This document shows, piece after piece, positions 38,905-47,215 of a stretch of DNA of 58,105 bases (positions are counted from its first letter, which is position 1; each line of letters opens with the position of its first letter). The notes under the pieces were generated by a model that saw nothing but the letters and a program-made list of their open reading frames with translations, ran no database searches and had not been told where the DNA came from. The stretch spans positions 1 to 58,105 of the forward strand of contig NZ_WQCA01000019.1 of assembly GCF_013032445.1 (NCBI RefSeq), in the 5' to 3' direction. Made by a program: the position numbers and the translations under genes. Source of the stretch: Ruegeria arenilitoris (GTDB lineage: Bacteria > Pseudomonadota > Alphaproteobacteria > Rhodobacterales > Rhodobacteraceae).

Positions 38905-38934
38905 AAGCCCCGGACCTACGTCCGGGGCTTTTTT
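38905..38934 (+). terminator. Intrinsic terminator after gltA
   Basis: AAGCCCCGGA (38905-38914) and TCCGGGGCTT (38921-38930) form a perfect 10-bp stem with a 6-nt loop followed by TTTT. It also lies just beyond the 3' end of the convergent radical SAM gene. Confidence 0.92.
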
Positions 38935-38935
38935 G

Positions 38936-40000
38936 TTACAGCAGGCTCAACTGATCGCCAATTTGGGCTGGGCGGGCAAACAGATCGCATTGCAATGGCG
39001 GTGTGCGCGTCGCCAATCCCAGACGTTTGACCGCCAGCGCGAACCGCTTGGCAATCAGCCCCGCATACTCACCTTCGCCGCGCATCCGGTGACCCCAGCG
39101 CGGATCATAGTCGCGGCCGCCGTGCATTTCGCGCAGCTTGGACATGATCTTTTCGGCTCGCGCGGGCTCGTGATCCTTCAGCCAGTCCTGCCACAGGTCC
39201 GACACTTCGCGCGGCAGACGCAACATGATCCAACTGGCGGCATCGGCGCCTGCGTCCCTGCCCGCCTCTAGCAGATGCTCCAGTTCATGATCCGTGAGCC
39301 CCGGGATCACGGGGGAAGTCATGACCCGCACCGGCACTCCCGCTTCGGTCAGGCGGCGAATGACGCCCAACCGCCGTCGAGGCGACGGCGCGCGTGGCTC
39401 CATCCGGCGGGACAGATCCGCATCCAGCGTGGTCAGTGAAATCCCCACTCGGACCAATCCTTCGGCCGCCATAGGTGCCAGAATATCCAGATCCCGCTCG
39501 ATCAAAGCTCCCTTGGTAACAATGCCGACCGGATGTCGGAACTCTTGTAAAATCGAAAGGCAATCTCTTGTTATCTTGCGGTTTTTCTCAACCGGCTGAT
39601 AAGGGTCCGTATTGGTTCCTAAAGCGATAGTCGCCACTTTGTAGCCTTTGGACGAAAGCTCTCTGCGCAGGATATCAGCCGCGTTCGGGCGAGCGATCAG
39701 GCGGGTTTCGAAATCTAAACCCGGCGACAGTCCGAGGTAGGCGTGAGTCGGGCGCGCAAAGCAATACACGCAACCATGTTCGCACCCGCGATACGGGTTG
39801 ATGGATCGATCAAATGGCAGGGCCGGCGAGCGGTTATAGGTGATCAGGCTGCGTGCGACCTCATCCCTGACATCGGTTCGCAATGGCGGGGTATCCTCTT
39901 CAATCTCCCAACCGTCATCGCAGGGCACGGTGTCGAATTGCTCGAACCGGCCTGCTGTGTTTGTGACGGCCCCCCGGCCCCGGATATGCGGTGCAGACAT
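38936..40000 (-). CDS. PA0069/Rv2578c-family radical SAM protein
   Basis: The 354-residue protein (ATG 40000) has the radical SAM cluster motif C73-EHG-C77-VY-C80 inside SINPYRGCEHGCVYCFARPTH, then GTNTDPYQPVEK, GIVTKGALIERD, GISLTTLD and MTSPVIPGLTD. This is the DNA-repair-lyase-like branch related to spore photoproduct lyase. Its reaction is unknown. A perfect LexA-type box lies a few bases upstream of the start, suggesting induction by DNA damage. Another in-frame ATG at 40036 would add 12 residues and place the box inside the coding frame, so 40000 is preferred. Confidence 0.88.
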   Translation of the reverse strand: MSAPHIRGRGAVTNTAGRFEQFDTVPCDDGWEIEEDTPPLRTDVRDEVARSLITYNRSPALPFDRSINPYRGCEHGCVYCFARPTHAYLGLSPGLDFETRLIARPNAADILRRELSSKGYKVATIALGTNTDPYQPVEKNRKITRDCLSILQEFRHPVGIVTKGALIERDLDILAPMAAEGLVRVGISLTTLDADLSRRMEPRAPSPRRRLGVIRRLTEAGVPVRVMTSPVIPGLTDHELEHLLEAGRDAGADAASWIMLRLPREVSDLWQDWLKDHEPARAEKIMSKLREMHGGRDYDPRWGHRMRGEGEYAGLIAKRFALAVKRLGLATRTPPLQCDLFARPAQIGDQLSLL

Positions 40001-40004
40001 GCTC

Positions 40005-40019
40005 GTTCCCGTTATGTTC
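40005..40019 (-). promoter_or_regulatory. LexA box upstream of the radical SAM gene
   Basis: GTTC-N7-GTTC on the plus strand (GAAC-N7-GAAC on the gene strand; half sites 40005-40008 and 40016-40019) is an exact alphaproteobacterial LexA box 4 bp before the ATG at 40000. It shares GAACAT at the first half site with the box at lexA. Repressor bound here would block elongation or initiation. Confidence 0.65.
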
Positions 40020-40036
40020 TCGCTCAAGATATACAT

Positions 40037-40301
40037 ACCATTGCGTGATCCGACAAGCAGGCCTTACAGTTTCGCGTAGAATTCAGCCACTTGGTCCCGG
40101 CAAGACAGGCGGCAACGGAAAATGAACAGGATGCAGGATGATCTTGCAGAAAATTCTGTCGAGCCGTGCAAAAATCTGACGTATAGGTCGGTCTCGAAAC
40201 CACTGAGGTCGCAATCGTCACAGTCAAACTGCGGCGATTTGGCCAAAACGGCAAAAATGCCACCACGGGCCGATGGTCCGCACAGCTCAGGGAAGCGCCC
40301 C
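40037..40301. other. Upstream region of the corrinoid protein gene
   Basis: The spacer of about 300 bp between the divergent radical SAM and corrinoid genes has no recognised RNA element or promoter. It contains an open frame that joins the corrinoid gene in phase, but it lacks family-like sequence and is not taken as coding. AGGGAAG at about 40289-40295 is the likely ribosome-binding site. Confidence 0.4.
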
Positions 40302-41000
40302 ATGTCCGACGAAGAAGACATCGTCCTGTCCGAACTCAACGACGAAGAACTTGTCGAACAGATGTTCGACGATCTTTACGACGGTCTGAAAGAAGAAATC
40401 GAAGAAGGTGTGAACATCCTGCTGGAGCGCGGATGGACCCCCTATGACATCCTGACCAAAGCTCTGGTTGGCGGTATGACCGTTGTTGGCCACGACTTCC
40501 GCGACGGCATCCTGTTCGTCCCCGAAGTTCTGCTGGCCGCGAACGCAATGAAGGGCGGCATGGCTATCCTCAAGCCGCTGCTGGCCGAAACCGGCGCACC
40601 GCGCGTTGGTAAGATGGTCATTGGCACCGTGAAGGGCGACATCCACGACATCGGCAAGAACCTTGTTTCGATGATGATGGAAGGCGCCGGTTTCGAGGTT
40701 GTCGACATCGGCATCAACAACCCCGTCGAAAACTATCTGGAAGCGCTGGAAACCGAAAAGCCCGACATTCTGGGCATGTCGGCCTTGCTGACCACGACCA
40801 TGCCCTACATGAAGGTCGTGATCGACACCCTGGTCGAGCAAGGCCTGCGCGAAGAGTACATCGTTCTGGTTGGCGGCGCGCCGCTGAACGAAGAGTTCGG
40901 CAAAGCGATCGGTGCAGACGGTTACTGCCGTGACGCAGCCGTGGCCGTGGAAATGGCCAAGGACTTCGTTTCGCGCAAACACAACCAACTGGCCGGCTGA
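40302..41000 (+). CDS. Corrinoid (B12-binding) methyl-carrier protein
   Basis: The 232-residue protein has a helical cap domain (about 10-95) followed by a Rossmann-like cobalamin domain. KGDIHDIG (111-118) supplies the D-x-H-x-x-G cobalt-binding His115; S160 and L163 (GMSALLTTTM) and GG (191-192, VLVGGAPLN) complete the base-off/His-on signature of MtbC/MttC/MtgC-type proteins. It would carry the methyl group between an MttB-type methyltransferase and a folate methyltransferase. No MttB-type gene is adjacent; the one at 12490 is a candidate partner. A strong terminator separates it from the DUF1638 gene. Confidence 0.92.
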   Translation: MSDEEDIVLSELNDEELVEQMFDDLYDGLKEEIEEGVNILLERGWTPYDILTKALVGGMTVVGHDFRDGILFVPEVLLAANAMKGGMAILKPLLAETGAPRVGKMVIGTVKGDIHDIGKNLVSMMMEGAGFEVVDIGINNPVENYLEALETEKPDILGMSALLTTTMPYMKVVIDTLVEQGLREEYIVLVGGAPLNEEFGKAIGADGYCRDAAVAVEMAKDFVSRKHNQLAG

Positions 41001-41022
41001 TCGGACACGTTAGACTGTTCAG

Positions 41023-41053
41023 GGGCCGTCCGGTTATCGGGCGGCCCTTTTTT
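41023..41053 (+). terminator. Intrinsic terminator between corrinoid and DUF1638 genes
   Basis: GGGCCGTCCG (41023-41032) and CGGGCGGCCC (41038-41047) form a 10-bp stem with a 5-nt loop followed by six T residues. It should end most transcription before the DUF1638 gene, which starts 49 bp later. Confidence 0.92.
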
Positions 41054-41101
41054 GTTTCTGCAAGCCACACTATCTGTCGCATATCTTCCGAGGGGCACCC
41101 A

Positions 41102-41767
41102 ATGCAGCAGGACAAATTGCCGGACGATGCCAGCCTGACGACCAAGGGCTACGCTTCTGACACGCAGGGGCAGATTCTGCTGTTGGCCTGCGGCGCGCTT
41201 GCGCGTGAGATTCTGGATCTGAAGCGACGAAACGGCTGGGATCACATAGCCCTGACCTGCCTGCCGGCGATTCTGCATGTGCACCCGGAAAGGATTACTC
41301 AAGCGGTTCAGGACGCGGTCGCCAAGCATCGCGATCAGTACGACCAGATTTTTGTCGTTTACGCCGACTGCGGCACCGGCGGTCTGCTGGAAAAAGCCTG
41401 CGCGGAATTGGGCGTCGAGATGGTCAAAGGTCCCCACTGCTATTCCTTCTTCGAAGGAAATCAGGCCTTTGAGGCCCGGGGCGAGGATGAGACCACCGCC
41501 TTTTACCTGACCGATTTTCTGGCACGGCAGTTCGATGCCTTTGTCTGGAAACCCTTGGGACTCGACCGGCACCCTGAACTGCGTGACATGTATTTTGGCA
41601 ATTACACCAAGCTGGTCTATCAGGCACAGATCGACGATCCGGACCTGACCGAACGCGCTCGTGAATGCGCCGAGCGGATGGGGTTGGAGTTCGAACGCCG
41701 CTTTACCGGTTATGGCGATCTGGAATCCACCCTGACTGATTGGGCAACCCGCAAACCGGCGGATTGA
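41102..41767 (+). CDS. DUF1638 domain protein
   Basis: The 221-residue protein is a DUF1638 member. Recognisable stretches are LLLACGALAREILDL (about 23-37), LTCLPAILHVHPERI, FVVYADCGTGGLLEKAC and MVKGPHCYSFFEG. Conserved Cys residues (C28, C54, C96, C103 and C116 by position in these blocks) could bind metal or react with a corrinoid. DUF1638 proteins commonly occur beside corrinoid methyl-transfer genes, but their function is not established. The upstream corrinoid gene is on the same strand with a terminator between. Confidence 0.85.
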   Translation: MQQDKLPDDASLTTKGYASDTQGQILLLACGALAREILDLKRRNGWDHIALTCLPAILHVHPERITQAVQDAVAKHRDQYDQIFVVYADCGTGGLLEKACAELGVEMVKGPHCYSFFEGNQAFEARGEDETTAFYLTDFLARQFDAFVWKPLGLDRHPELRDMYFGNYTKLVYQAQIDDPDLTERARECAERMGLEFERRFTGYGDLESTLTDWATRKPAD

Positions 41768-41773
41768 TCCGCG

Positions 41774-42184
41774 TCAGGCGTTTTCCTGCGCGACGTCTCG
41801 GATGCGTTCGATCATCGCCCGCAACCCGTTCGAGCGCTGCGCCGAAAAGTGATCGTTCAGGCCCAACCGCGCCAGTTCACCCCCTGCGTCCACCGTGGGA
41901 ACCTCGGCGACCGGCAGGCCGTTATACAGCGACCGCAAAACCGCGATCAGCCCCCGCACGATCAATGCGTCGCTGTCACCATCGAAACGAAAGACACCGC
42001 CTTCGATGATCGGGTGCAGCCAGACTTGACTGGCGCAGCCATGAACCTTGGTGGCTGGTACCTTGAGCGCGTCATCTAGCGGCTCCATCGCCTTGCCCTG
42101 ATCAATGACGTGGCGGTACCGGTCTTCCCAGTCCTCCAGAAACTCGAAATCCTCGACGATTTCTTCAAAGGCAGGCGTGGCCAT
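41774..42184 (-). CDS. sufE: SufE-family sulfur acceptor
   Basis: The 136-residue protein takes sulfur from a cysteine desulfurase for iron-sulfur cluster assembly. IVEDFEFLEDWEDRYRHVI near 9-27, the acceptor C50 in VHGCASQVWL, and the C-terminal LGLNDHFSAQRSNGLRAMIERI are the family blocks. It is isolated from other suf genes and converges on the DUF1638 gene. Confidence 0.93.
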   Translation of the reverse strand: MATPAFEEIVEDFEFLEDWEDRYRHVIDQGKAMEPLDDALKVPATKVHGCASQVWLHPIIEGGVFRFDGDSDALIVRGLIAVLRSLYNGLPVAEVPTVDAGGELARLGLNDHFSAQRSNGLRAMIERIRDVAQENA

Positions 42185-42323
42185 GTTGCGGCGGTCCTTT
42201 TGTTGCGATCACATCTGTGACCTATGCCTCCAACCTGCGCCTGTCCACCCCCAAGCGTGGCTTTTCAAACAGAGGATTTTGCGATAACCCATTGCAGGAA
42301 TTACTGCTCTGGACGTCTGCATC

Positions 42324-42851
42324 ATGCAAAAATCGTTTACTGTTCTTCTGGTCGCCGCCCTGACCCTCTCTGCCTGCAGCAGTTGGAGGGACTCTCGGGC
42401 GAACCCGTCCAACTGGTTCGGGTCAAGCACGTCGGTTGATCCGGCTGAAACGGCGATAAATGATGCGGATGCTCTGGTACCGGACAGGAGAGAAGGCGGC
42501 GGGCTGTTCTCTCGCCCAGAGCCCGAGGATATAAGCGTTCCAATCGCGAAAATTGATGAGCTGAGGATCGATCCGACCGCCAACGGGGCGATAGTCTACG
42601 CCGCCGGTACGGCCGCCCGGCAAGGGGCCTATAACGCTCGGCTCGTACGAGTGGACAGCGAAGAGAACCAAAAAAACGGCGTTCTGGAATTCACGTTCCG
42701 CGTAGACTATCCCGAAAAGCCAACCAATCAGGGAACCGAGCGTTCACGCATGGTTTCTGATGCCATCAACGTCAGCCGGAAAGATCTGAAGAACACCCGA
42801 CTGGTTCGGGTCGTGGGGCAACAGAACGCACTGGAATCCCGGCGCCGCTAA
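42324..42851 (+). CDS. Lipoprotein of unknown function
   Basis: The 175-residue protein begins with a clear lipoprotein signal peptide (MQKSFTVLLVAALTLSAC, lipobox LSAC, Cys18). After a Ser/Asp-rich linker comes a folded part, VPIAKIDELRIDPTANGAIVYAAGTAARQGAYNARLV-type sequence, that resembles no family I can name; in many Rhodobacterales a similar lipoprotein is found. It would sit in the periplasm, probably at the outer membrane. It converges on rnd. Confidence 0.82.
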   Translation: MQKSFTVLLVAALTLSACSSWRDSRANPSNWFGSSTSVDPAETAINDADALVPDRREGGGLFSRPEPEDISVPIAKIDELRIDPTANGAIVYAAGTAARQGAYNARLVRVDSEENQKNGVLEFTFRVDYPEKPTNQGTERSRMVSDAINVSRKDLKNTRLVRVVGQQNALESRRR

Positions 42852-42857
42852 CCGCGC

Positions 42858-44015
42858 TTATAGGGATACAACCTTGACGCTCTGACCCTTAGCGGCCAGT
42901 GCAATTTTACCTTCGCACAGTTTCAGTGCGTCCTCGCCGAACACCTCAAAGCGCCAACCCGACATTGCAGGAAGTTCCCGCTCACCCGCAGCGATTTGAT
43001 CCAGTTCCGAACTTGTGGCGATCAACTTTGCCGCGACGCCCGAGCTTTCGGTTTTAGATTTAAGCAGCACGCGCAACAAATCCGCCAACGCTGGATTTAC
43101 CTTCAGCTTGTCACGACTGTTATCAACGCGCGGCAACTGGTCCGCCGGGCAGTTCACGCCTTTCTTCACGGCGGTCAGAATGCCCTCAGCAATCGCGCCC
43201 TTCCGCGCCTCGCGCAAAAGCAGGCGCGAGCCACCCAGATCGGACGGCGATTTGGGCTTGGTCGAGGCCAATTCGATCAGCGCGTCATCCTTGAACACCC
43301 GGCTTCGCGGGACATTGTTTTCCTGCGCATAGGCCTCGCGGAACTGCGCCAGTTCGCGCACCACGGCCAGGAATTTGGCGGAATTCGTCCGGGTCTTTAC
43401 CCGCTTCCACGCATCCTCGGGGCGAACGTCATACGTCGTCGGTTGGGTCAGAATCTGCAGTTCTTCAGCGACCCAATGGCTGCGCTGTGACTTTTTCAGC
43501 TGTGCAGCAAGATGTTCGTAGATCTGGCGCAGATGGGTCACATCGGCCAACGCATAGGTCTTTTGCGCGTCGGATAATGGCCGCCGGGACCAGTCGGTAA
43601 AGCGCGAGGTCTTGTCGACACCCTGCTTACAAATTTTGCGCACCAGCGTTTCATACCCCACTTGTTCGCCAAACCCACAAACCATCGCAGCGACTTGTGT
43701 GTCGAACAGCGGATTAGGAAATACACCTGCCTCGACCCAGAAAATCTCTAAATCCTGACGGGCGGCGTGGAACACTTTGACCACGTTTTCGTTGCCGAAC
43801 AACTCATACAAAGGGTCCAAAGACAAGCCATCGGCCAGAGGATCGACTAAAACCGCGCTGTCTTCACCTTCGGACGGAACTGCAAGTTGCACCAGGCAAA
43901 GCTTAGAATAATAAGTTCGTTCACGCAGAAACTCAGTATCTACGGTGACATAGTCGTATTCCGCCGCGGCCTTGCAGAAATCGGCCAGCTCTTGCGTCGT
44001 TGTCAGGGTTTTCAT
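42858..44015 (-). CDS. rnd: Ribonuclease D
   Basis: The 385-residue 3'-5' exoribonuclease trims tRNA and other stable RNA precursors. The DEDD nuclease domain shows VTVDTEFLRERTYY (D26/E28), VFHAARQDLEIFW, FDTQVAAMVCGFG and YALADVTHLRQIY; two helical HRDC-like regions follow, with LAVVRELAQFREAYAQENNVPRSRV. The open frame upstream adds 24 residues, but ATG 44015 gives the standard start. Confidence 0.93.
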   Translation of the reverse strand: MKTLTTTQELADFCKAAAEYDYVTVDTEFLRERTYYSKLCLVQLAVPSEGEDSAVLVDPLADGLSLDPLYELFGNENVVKVFHAARQDLEIFWVEAGVFPNPLFDTQVAAMVCGFGEQVGYETLVRKICKQGVDKTSRFTDWSRRPLSDAQKTYALADVTHLRQIYEHLAAQLKKSQRSHWVAEELQILTQPTTYDVRPEDAWKRVKTRTNSAKFLAVVRELAQFREAYAQENNVPRSRVFKDDALIELASTKPKSPSDLGGSRLLLREARKGAIAEGILTAVKKGVNCPADQLPRVDNSRDKLKVNPALADLLRVLLKSKTESSGVAAKLIATSSELDQIAAGERELPAMSGWRFEVFGEDALKLCEGKIALAAKGQSVKVVSL

Positions 44016-44126
44016 GCGCGGTGCTATTCTTGCTCTTGTTTTCTTCGGCTGTTCGTAGGTTCCGTACCTAGCCGTAATGCGGACCATAGGCCGAATATGA
44101 CGCGTGTGTAAATCACCCTGCGAGGA

Positions 44127-44723
44127 TCAGGGCAGCAGCACTGGAGTCCGATCACCATTGGCGTAACGGCGCAACACTGCGGGGTATAGTTTATGCTCCC
44201 ACACCAATACGCGCGCGGCCAGTTCTTCCGGCGTATCACCGGGTTCGATGTTCACGCGCGCCTGTCCAAGGATCGGGCCATCATCCAGCGCCGCCGTCAC
44301 CTCATGAACAGAACATCCGTGTTCCGCATCCCCGGCCTCGATAGCGCGGGCGTGGGTGTTGAGGCCTTTGTATTTCGGTAAAAGCGAAGGGTGGATGTTC
44401 AGCATCCGCCCCTGAAAATGTGAAACGAACTCGCCGGTCAGAACCCGCATGAATCCGGCAAGGCAGACGATATCCGGTTGCGCCCGTTCCAGTGGTTTCA
44501 GCAATTCAGCTTCAAACGCCGCACGGTCGCCCTTAAACGGGCGATGGTCCACCGAGGCCGTCGGAATGCCGCGCGCGGCGGCCTTTTTTAACCCACCCGC
44601 CTCAGCGTCATTCGACAGAACCAAGCAGGGACGCGCCGGGTGGTCTCCGACCATGCTGTCGACCAGCGACACCATGTTGGACCCACCGCCCGAAATCAAA
44701 ATCGCGACGCGCTTGTGGCTCAC
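44127..44723 (-). CDS. purN: Phosphoribosylglycinamide formyltransferase PurN
   Basis: The 198-residue enzyme formylates GAR with 10-formyl-THF in purine synthesis. [16 protein letters not shown] (6-21) is the phosphate loop, CLAGFMRVL and [25 protein letters not shown] carry the catalytic Asn/His, and [14 protein letters not shown] the catalytic Asp. It overlaps purM by 4 bp and is translated after it. Confidence 0.95.
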   Translation of the reverse strand: MSHKRVAILISGGGSNMVSLVDSMVGDHPARPCLVLSNDAEAGGLKKAAARGIPTASVDHRPFKGDRAAFEAELLKPLERAQPDIVCLAGFMRVLTGEFVSHFQGRMLNIHPSLLPKYKGLNTHARAIEAGDAEHGCSVHEVTAALDDGPILGQARVNIEPGDTPEELAARVLVWEHKLYPAVLRRYANGDRTPVLLP

Positions 44724-45766
44724 AGCAGCTGGCCCGAATAGGCCATAACGGGGGCGTCAGTGACGGTACCAAGACGTGAAACCGTCTCACCAGCCTCAGA
44801 CAGCAGTGCGCCCAGTTCGTCGGCGCGGTCTTCGGCGCAGACAACAATCATGCCGATGCCACAGTTGAAAGTCTTCAACATCTCGGCCTCGGCAATCCCA
44901 CCGGTTTCAGCCATCCAGCGGAATACGGGCGGCAGGTCCCAGGCATTCAGGTCGATCTCGGCGCCCAGCCCCTCGGGCAGTACGCGCGGCAGGTTTTCCG
45001 TCAAGCCGCCGCCAGTGATGTGGGCCAGCGCATGCACGCCCCCTGCCCGGATCGCCTGCAGTGCAGGTTTGACGTACAACCGAGTCGGGGTCAGCAACGC
45101 CTCGCCCAAAGAACCGTCGCTAAACGGAGACGCCGCATCCCAGCCAAGACCCGAAATCTCAACCAGTTTGCGCACCAGCGAATAGCCGTTGGAATGCACC
45201 CCGTTCGAAGCCAGCCCCAGCAGAACATCACCCTGCTGGACGTCTGCAGGCAGATGCGCGCCACGTTCCATTGCGCCAACAGAGAACCCGGCCAGATCAA
45301 AATCACCATCGGGGTACATGCCGGGCATCTCGGCGGTTTCACCACCGATCAGGGCGCAGCCGGACTGCACACAGCCCTCGGCAATGCCTTCGATGATCCG
45401 CGCTGCGGTGTCGGTATCCAGCTTGCCGGTGGCAAAATAATCCAAAAAGAACAGCGGTTCGGCGCCCTGACAGATCAGGTCATTGACACACATCGCCACC
45501 AGATCAATGCCCACACCGTCCACTACACCGGTATCAATGGCGATCCGCAGTTTGGTGCCCACGCCATCAGTCGCGCCCACCAGAATCGGATCCTGATACC
45601 CGGCATCTTTCAGATCGAACAGGGCACCAAATCCGCCCAGCCCGCTCATCACGCCCGAGCGGTTGGTTCGCTTGGCCGCAGGCTTGATCCGGTCGACCAG
45701 AGCGTTTCCCGCATCAATATCAACACCCGCATCGGCATAGGTGATTCCGTTCTTGCCCGTCGTCAT
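44720..45766 (-). CDS. purM: Phosphoribosylaminoimidazole synthetase PurM
   Basis: The 348-residue ATP-dependent cyclo-ligase makes [54 protein letters not shown] sequence, [11 protein letters not shown] and [14 protein letters not shown] match the family. The upstream open frame continues 32 residues, but ATG 45766 begins [17 protein letters not shown], the normal start. Confidence 0.95.
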   Translation of the reverse strand: MTTGKNGITYADAGVDIDAGNALVDRIKPAAKRTNRSGVMSGLGGFGALFDLKDAGYQDPILVGATDGVGTKLRIAIDTGVVDGVGIDLVAMCVNDLICQGAEPLFFLDYFATGKLDTDTAARIIEGIAEGCVQSGCALIGGETAEMPGMYPDGDFDLAGFSVGAMERGAHLPADVQQGDVLLGLASNGVHSNGYSLVRKLVEISGLGWDAASPFSDGSLGEALLTPTRLYVKPALQAIRAGGVHALAHITGGGLTENLPRVLPEGLGAEIDLNAWDLPPVFRWMAETGGIAEAEMLKTFNCGIGMIVVCAEDRADELGALLSEAGETVSRLGTVTDAPVMAYSGQLL

Positions 45767-45873
45767 GGCCAGCCCCTCATGAATGGTTCCCGCGCGGGTT
45801 AGTCGATTGTGCGCCTTGTTGCAACGGTCAGGCTTGACGCGGGCGTTCACCGTGGTACTCAAAGCGCTCAGGC

Positions 45874-45950
45874 GGGCCTGTAGCTCAATTGGTTAGAGCA
45901 GAGCGCTCATAACGCTTTGGTTGCGGGTTCAAGTCCTGCCGGGCCTACCA
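45874..45950 (+). tRNA. tRNA with CAT anticodon, probably tRNA-Ile2 (lysidine type)
   Basis: The acceptor stem GGGCCTG pairs with CGGGCCT (first pair G-U), the anticodon stem-loop is GAGCG-CTCATAA-CGCTT, and CCA is encoded. Anticodon CAT could mean elongator Met or Ile2; the CTCATAA loop followed by a TTGGT variable region resembles Ile2, where TilS converts C34 to lysidine. The call of Ile2 over Met is an inference. Confidence 0.9.
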
Positions 45951-46067
45951 AATCCTCGCCTTTTGTGACGGTCTTACCGATCCGCGAAATCGCTTCGGTG
46001 CTTGCGTCATCTCCCCAAATCGCTTTCCTTTTTGATCTGAAGGAAATGCAAACAAGGGCAACAGGAC

Positions 46068-47084
46068 ATGGTTGAGACGATCCGGCCCACAACCCGCATA
46101 GCCGTGATCGTTGCGCCCAGCTTCAACATGTCGGCTACTATGGGCTTTATCGATCCGTTTCGGGCCGCCAACTACTTGGATGGCCGCGCCTATTTCAAAT
46201 GGGAGTTCGTATCTGAATCTGGTGGTCTCTGTATATCCAGCAACGGTGCAGGAATTGAGACCAAGGCGCTGACTGACCTCAGCCCCGAGCGGCCCGACAT
46301 CGCAATCGTCTCGACCAGTTGGAATCCCGAAAAACACCTGACCGACAGGCTGGGCGGTACGTTGCGCCAATGGGCACGATCAGGCGCGACATTAGGTGCC
46401 TTGGACACAGGCGCGTTTGTACTGGCGCAGGCTGGATTGCTGAAAGGTCGGCGCGCGACTGTTCACTATGAACATATCGACGCCTTTCAGGAGCTTTATC
46501 CGGATATCGAAGTGGTCGAGAACCTCTATGCGCTGGATGGCAACCGAATCACCTGTTGCGGTGGCGAGGCCTCGGTAGATTTTGCGCTGCAGATATTGCA
46601 GGGAATACATGGCAGCGCGCTGGCCAATGCGGCAGCGCGGTATATCTTCCATGACCGCCTCCGCGGGCCCGTCTCAATGCAGCAACCCGAAGGCAGTGAA
46701 CCGCTGGGAACTTTGGTACCGGCCACTTTGAAAACGGCCATTCAGGTAATGGAAGCCCATCTGGAAAACCCCTTGCCCATCCCTGAAATCTGCCAACACG
46801 TCGGGATCTCACATCGTCAACTCGACCGGCTATTCGCAATTTACATCAAGAAAACCCCTGCTCTCTATTATCGCGACATCCGGCTAGATCGCGCCCGTGG
46901 TTTAGTCACGCAGACCGATCTACCAATTGCTGAGGTCGCTATCGCGTCGGGGTTTGCCAGTCAGGTTCATTTCAGCCGGTCCTACAAGGATCGCTTCGGA
47001 TTACCGCCTAGTCAGGACCGGACAGAGGGCCGCGTGCCGTTCGAATACCGCGCCTGGCCAATGCATCGGAAACCAAAAACGTGA
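46068..47084 (+). CDS. GlxA-family (DJ-1/PfpI + AraC) transcriptional regulator
   Basis: The 338-residue regulator has an N-terminal class I glutamine-amidotransferase-like domain (about 10-180; IAVIVAPSFNMSATMGFIDPFRAANYL, LGALDTGAFVLAQAGLL) and a C-terminal AraC pair of helix-turn-helix motifs (about 222-320; LPIPEICQHVGISHRQLDRLF and LPIAEVAIASGFASQVHFSRSYKDRFG). This is the architecture of GbdR, CdhR and SouR, activators of betaine, carnitine and sarcosine catabolism. It precedes the quaternary-amine gene block on the same strand by 131 bp and is the likely local activator; the ligand is unknown. Confidence 0.9.
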   Translation: MVETIRPTTRIAVIVAPSFNMSATMGFIDPFRAANYLDGRAYFKWEFVSESGGLCISSNGAGIETKALTDLSPERPDIAIVSTSWNPEKHLTDRLGGTLRQWARSGATLGALDTGAFVLAQAGLLKGRRATVHYEHIDAFQELYPDIEVVENLYALDGNRITCCGGEASVDFALQILQGIHGSALANAAARYIFHDRLRGPVSMQQPEGSEPLGTLVPATLKTAIQVMEAHLENPLPIPEICQHVGISHRQLDRLFAIYIKKTPALYYRDIRLDRARGLVTQTDLPIAEVAIASGFASQVHFSRSYKDRFGLPPSQDRTEGRVPFEYRAWPMHRKPKT

Positions 47085-47107
47085 GCCTACTGCATGGCGC
47101 AAATAGT

Positions 47108-47131
47108 TAAACTGCTGGCGTAAAAAGTTTA
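47108..47131. promoter_or_regulatory. Inverted repeat, candidate operator
   Basis: TAAACT (47108-47113) and AGTTTA (47126-47131) form a perfect 6-bp inverted repeat with a 12-nt gap in the only spacer between the regulator gene and the operon it precedes. Binding by the GlxA-type regulator is an inference. Confidence 0.35.
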
Positions 47132-47215
47132 GCGTCTCAGCACGTTTCCGGGGATCATACCTCCAGCAAGCCAACACTCCGGGCCAAACCCGGACGCGTC
47201 ATGTGGAGCCCCGAA

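Noticed and set aside
40122..40301. N-terminal extension of the corrinoid protein frame
   Set aside because: The extension has no family-like sequence, and ATG 40302 with AGGGAAG upstream gives the standard start.
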